NCBI GenBank assembly: GCA_014360395.1
Contig: JACIXM010000185.1
Span: forward strand, 1-9,200
Source of the DNA: Actinotalea sp.
GTDB lineage: Bacteria > Actinomycetota > Actinomycetes > Actinomycetales > Cellulomonadaceae
Length of the DNA stretch: 9,200 nt
Direction of reading: 5' to 3'
The notes beneath the pieces are model-generated. The model was not told where the DNA came from. It did not search any database and worked only from the letters and a program-made list of their open reading frames with translations. The position numbers and the translations under genes are program-made. Shown here one piece after another: positions 7,401 through 9,200 of this stretch (position 1 is its first letter; every line of letters begins with the position of its first letter).

Positions 7401-7429
7401 TCCGCAGGGCGCCTCGTTGCCCCTGCGGA
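7401..7429. repeat. Inverted repeat in the divergent intergenic region
   Basis: TCCGCAGGG (7401-7409) and its exact complement CCCTGCGGA (7421-7429) are separated by 11 bases. On the minus strand the hairpin would lie 20-49 bases before the ThDP start, in its 5' leader. On the plus strand it overlaps the proposed -35 of the hydroxylase promoter. It could be an operator for a dimeric regulator or a leader hairpin. There is no T-run, so it is not a typical terminator. Confidence 0.6.
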
Positions 7430-7446
7430 GCGCCAACATATACGAT
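7417..7446 (+). promoter_or_regulatory. Putative promoter for the aromatic hydroxylase gene
   Basis: TTGCCC (7417-7422) and TACGAT (7441-7446) are spaced 18 bases apart, fitting an actinobacterial housekeeping-sigma pattern, and lie 40 bases before the ATG at 7487. This is the only AT-rich patch in the region. The -10 is embedded in the TATACGATCCG element shared with the hpa operon. Confidence 0.45.
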
Positions 7447-7462
7447 CCGTCGACCTCGACAG
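7435..7462 (-). promoter_or_regulatory. Weak promoter candidate for the ThDP enzyme gene
   Basis: On the complement, TATGTT (7440-7435) fits TANNNT, with CTGTCG (7462-7457) 16 bases upstream as a poor -35. The -10 abuts and partly shares the AT-rich core used by the plus-strand promoter, so the two divergent promoters would be nearly face to face and controllable by one bound protein. Confidence 0.3.
7436..7449. promoter_or_regulatory. Second copy of the TATACGATCCG operator-like element
   Basis: ACATATACGATCCG here corresponds to TCGTATACGATCCG before the hpa operon; the last 11 bases are identical. The right half-site is conserved, while the left arm (ACATA instead of TCGTA) breaks the palindrome at two positions, suggesting a weaker site for the same regulator. 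A further inverted pair, GTCGA-CC-TCGAC, follows at 7449-7460. Confidence 0.5.
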
Positions 7463-7486
7463 CGGCGTCAGGGGGAAGTGGGTCCC

Positions 7487-9199
7487 ATGCAGTTCCACCA
7501 CCACGGGTACGTCTCCGGCGACCCCCGCGTCCAGCCCGCGGCCGGCATCGGCCTGGACCGCCCGGCCGAGCTCCCGGACGAGGTCGACGTGCTCATCGTC
7601 GGCACGGGCCCGGCGGGCATGATCGCTGCCGCGCAGCTCTCGCAGTTCCCCGAGGTGCACACGCGGATCGTCGAGCGCCGCGGCAGCCGGCTCGTCGTCG
7701 GCCAGGCGGACGGCATCCAGGCGCGCAGCGTCGAGACGTTCCAGGCGTTCGGGTTCGCCGGGCGCATCGCCGAGGAGGCGTACCGCATCACCGAGATGTG
7801 CTTCTGGCACCCTGACGCGGCGGACCCGGCGCGCATCGTGCGCGGCGAGCGGCCGCCGGACGACCCGGCGGGCATCAGCGAGTTCCCGCACCTCATCGTC
7901 AACCAGGCCCGCGTGCTCGACTACTTCGCCGAGTTCATGGCGCACTCGCCCAGCCGCATGGCCCCGGACTACGGCTACGAGTTCCGTGGCCTCGAGCGCA
8001 CCGACGACGGCGACCACCCGGTCACCGTCACGCTCGTGCGCACCGTGGGGGAGCTGGCCGGGCAGGAGAAGGTCGTCCGCGCCAGGTACGTCCTCGGGGC
8101 GGACGGCGCCCGCAGCGCGGTGCGCTCGGCGATCGGCTGCACGATGCGGGGCGACTCCGCCTTCCACGCCTGGGGCGTGATGGACGTCCTGGCGGTCACC
8201 GACTTCCCGGACATCCGCCTCAAGTGCGCGATCTCCGCCGAGGCGGGCAACATCCTGCTCATCCCGCGCGAGGGCGGGCACCTGTTCCGGATGTACGTCG
8301 ACCTCGGCGAGACGGACCCCGACGCCCACCACGAGGTCCGCAGCACCACGATCGAGCAGATCATCGCCCGGGCGCAGGCGATCCTGCGGCCCTACACCCT
8401 GGACGTGCGGCACGTCGCCTGGCACAGCGTCTACGAGGTCGGCCACCGGCTCACCGACCGGTTCGACGACGTCCTGCCGGAGGAGGTCGGCACCCGCACG
8501 CCGCGCGCCTTCATCGCCGGTGACGCCTGCCACACGCACAGCGCCAAGGCCGGGCAGGGCATGAACGTGTCCATGCAGGACGGGTTCAACCTGGCCTGGA
8601 AGCTCGGCTACGTCCTGACCGGCCGCTCCCCGGAGAGCCTCCTGGCCACGTACTCCGCGGAGCGGCAGGTCGTCGCGCGGGACCTCATCGACTTCGACAA
8701 GCAGTGGTCCAGCCTCATGGCGAAGAAGCCGGGCGAGGTGGACCCCGCCGAGCTCGCCGCCTTCTACGTCCGGACCACGGAGTTCCTCTTCGGCTTCCGG
8801 ACGCAGTACGCGCCGTCGATGATCGTGGCCGGGGCGACCCACCAGGCGCTCGCCACCGGCTTCCCGATCGGCAAGCGGTTCACGTCCGCGCCGGTGGTCC
8901 GGGTCGCCGACGCGAACCCGCTGCACCTGGGTCATCAGCACCGCGCCGACGGCCGGTGGCGCTTGTACGCCTTCGCCGACGACGGCGCCCCGGGGCCGGG
9001 GTCAGCCCTGGCGCGGTGGGCGGCGTGGCTGGCCGACGCCCCGGACTCGCCGGTCGACGCCCACACGCCCGCGGGTGCCGAGCGGGACAGCGTCCTGGAC
9101 GTGAAGGCCGTGTTCCAGCAGCCGCACGCCGACGTCGACCTCGGCGAGGTCCCCGAGGTCTTCCTCCCGCGGACGGGGCCGTTCGCGCTGGTCGACTAA
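7487..9199 (+). CDS. mobA: FAD-dependent aromatic hydroxylase, 3-hydroxybenzoate 4-monooxygenase (MobA)-like
   Basis: This NAD(P)H-dependent class A flavoprotein hydroxylase introduces a hydroxyl next to a phenolic OH. The 570 residues include the FAD dinucleotide motif GTGPAG (39-44), the DG motif LGADGARSAVR (203-213) and the GD motif AGDACHTHSAKAGQGMN (344-360), then a thioredoxin-like C-terminal domain (about 400-570). Resemblance to Comamonas testosteroni MobA is strong throughout, from the first residues (MQFH..G) to ADGRWRLYAF (487-496). Residues I recall as substrate contacts there (Asp75, His135, Lys247, Tyr271) map to Asp75, His135, Lys246 and Tyr270, suggesting a hydroxylated aromatic acid as substrate. 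3-hydroxybenzoate to protocatechuate is the family reaction; 3- or 4-hydroxyphenylacetate to homoprotocatechuate would suit the neighbours better. The ATG at 7487 follows a GGGGGA motif; the open frame extends upstream, but the family N-terminus fixes this start. The protein ends at VD, apparently some residues short of the MobA tail. Confidence 0.88.
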   Translation: MQFHHHGYVSGDPRVQPAAGIGLDRPAELPDEVDVLIVGTGPAGMIAAAQLSQFPEVHTRIVERRGSRLVVGQADGIQARSVETFQAFGFAGRIAEEAYRITEMCFWHPDAADPARIVRGERPPDDPAGISEFPHLIVNQARVLDYFAEFMAHSPSRMAPDYGYEFRGLERTDDGDHPVTVTLVRTVGELAGQEKVVRARYVLGADGARSAVRSAIGCTMRGDSAFHAWGVMDVLAVTDFPDIRLKCAISAEAGNILLIPREGGHLFRMYVDLGETDPDAHHEVRSTTIEQIIARAQAILRPYTLDVRHVAWHSVYEVGHRLTDRFDDVLPEEVGTRTPRAFIAGDACHTHSAKAGQGMNVSMQDGFNLAWKLGYVLTGRSPESLLATYSAERQVVARDLIDFDKQWSSLMAKKPGEVDPAELAAFYVRTTEFLFGFRTQYAPSMIVAGATHQALATGFPIGKRFTSAPVVRVADANPLHLGHQHRADGRWRLYAFADDGAPGPGSALARWAAWLADAPDSPVDAHTPAGAERDSVLDVKAVFQQPHADVDLGEVPEVFLPRTGPFALVD

Positions 9200-9200
9200 G

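Noticed and set aside
7007..7486. Upstream in-frame extension of the hydroxylase
   Set aside because: It overlaps the ThDP gene on the opposite strand and precedes the family's MQFH N-terminus. The ATG at 7487 with its purine-rich upstream site is preferred.
6446..8941. Minus-strand open frame of 831 codons spanning the divergent promoter
   Set aside because: It runs antisense to the hydroxylase and out of frame with the ThDP gene, with no coherent domain. Both real genes are unambiguous by motif.

Overview
The window is very GC-rich, with strong G/C bias at third codon positions, GTG/ATG starts and GGAGG-type ribosome-binding sites. Together with a ring-cleavage dioxygenase closely resembling the Brevibacterium/Arthrobacter enzymes, this points to a high-GC actinobacterium, plausibly of the Micrococcales. 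That placement is inference. No tRNA, rRNA, IS element, phage gene or CRISPR array is visible, and no gene-free stretch exceeds about 120 bases.

The window holds an aromatic-acid catabolic locus. Most of it is the homoprotocatechuate (3,4-dihydroxyphenylacetate) meta-cleavage pathway. Reading leftwards on the minus strand from 5595, five tightly packed genes form one operon. They are a fused fumarylacetoacetate-hydrolase (FAH)/RraA-like protein (HpaG-type step plus a possible aldolase or decarboxylase), an FCD-type GntR regulator, the HpaE semialdehyde dehydrogenase, the extradiol dioxygenase HpaD, and the hydratase HpaH, which is cut by the left window edge. Three of the four junctions are 4-base start/stop overlaps and the fourth is a 16-base gap, so translational coupling is likely.

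Upstream of that operon (5716-7380, minus) is a ThDP-dependent enzyme of the acetolactate-synthase/2-oxoacid-decarboxylase superfamily whose substrate cannot be read from the sequence. Diverging from it (7487-9199, plus) is a FAD aromatic hydroxylase closely resembling 3-hydroxybenzoate 4-monooxygenase (MobA). A working model is that the ThDP enzyme and the hydroxylase are peripheral enzymes that turn an aryl 2-oxo acid or a hydroxyaryl acid into a catechol. HpaD opens the catechol ring, HpaE oxidises the semialdehyde, and the FAH/RraA protein and HpaH carry the product towards pyruvate and succinic semialdehyde.

Two intergenic regions carry a common AT-rich element, TATACGATCCG, in the same orientation relative to the downstream gene. 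At one of them it is part of a perfect TCGTATACGA palindrome with the GTATAC core typical of FCD-GntR operators. The embedded GntR protein therefore probably controls both the hpa operon and the divergent ThDP/hydroxylase pair. The most unusual items are the FAH-RraA fusion, the absence of recognisable HpaF and HpaI genes inside the window, and the pairing of a MobA-type hydroxylase and an orphan ThDP enzyme with a homoprotocatechuate operon.
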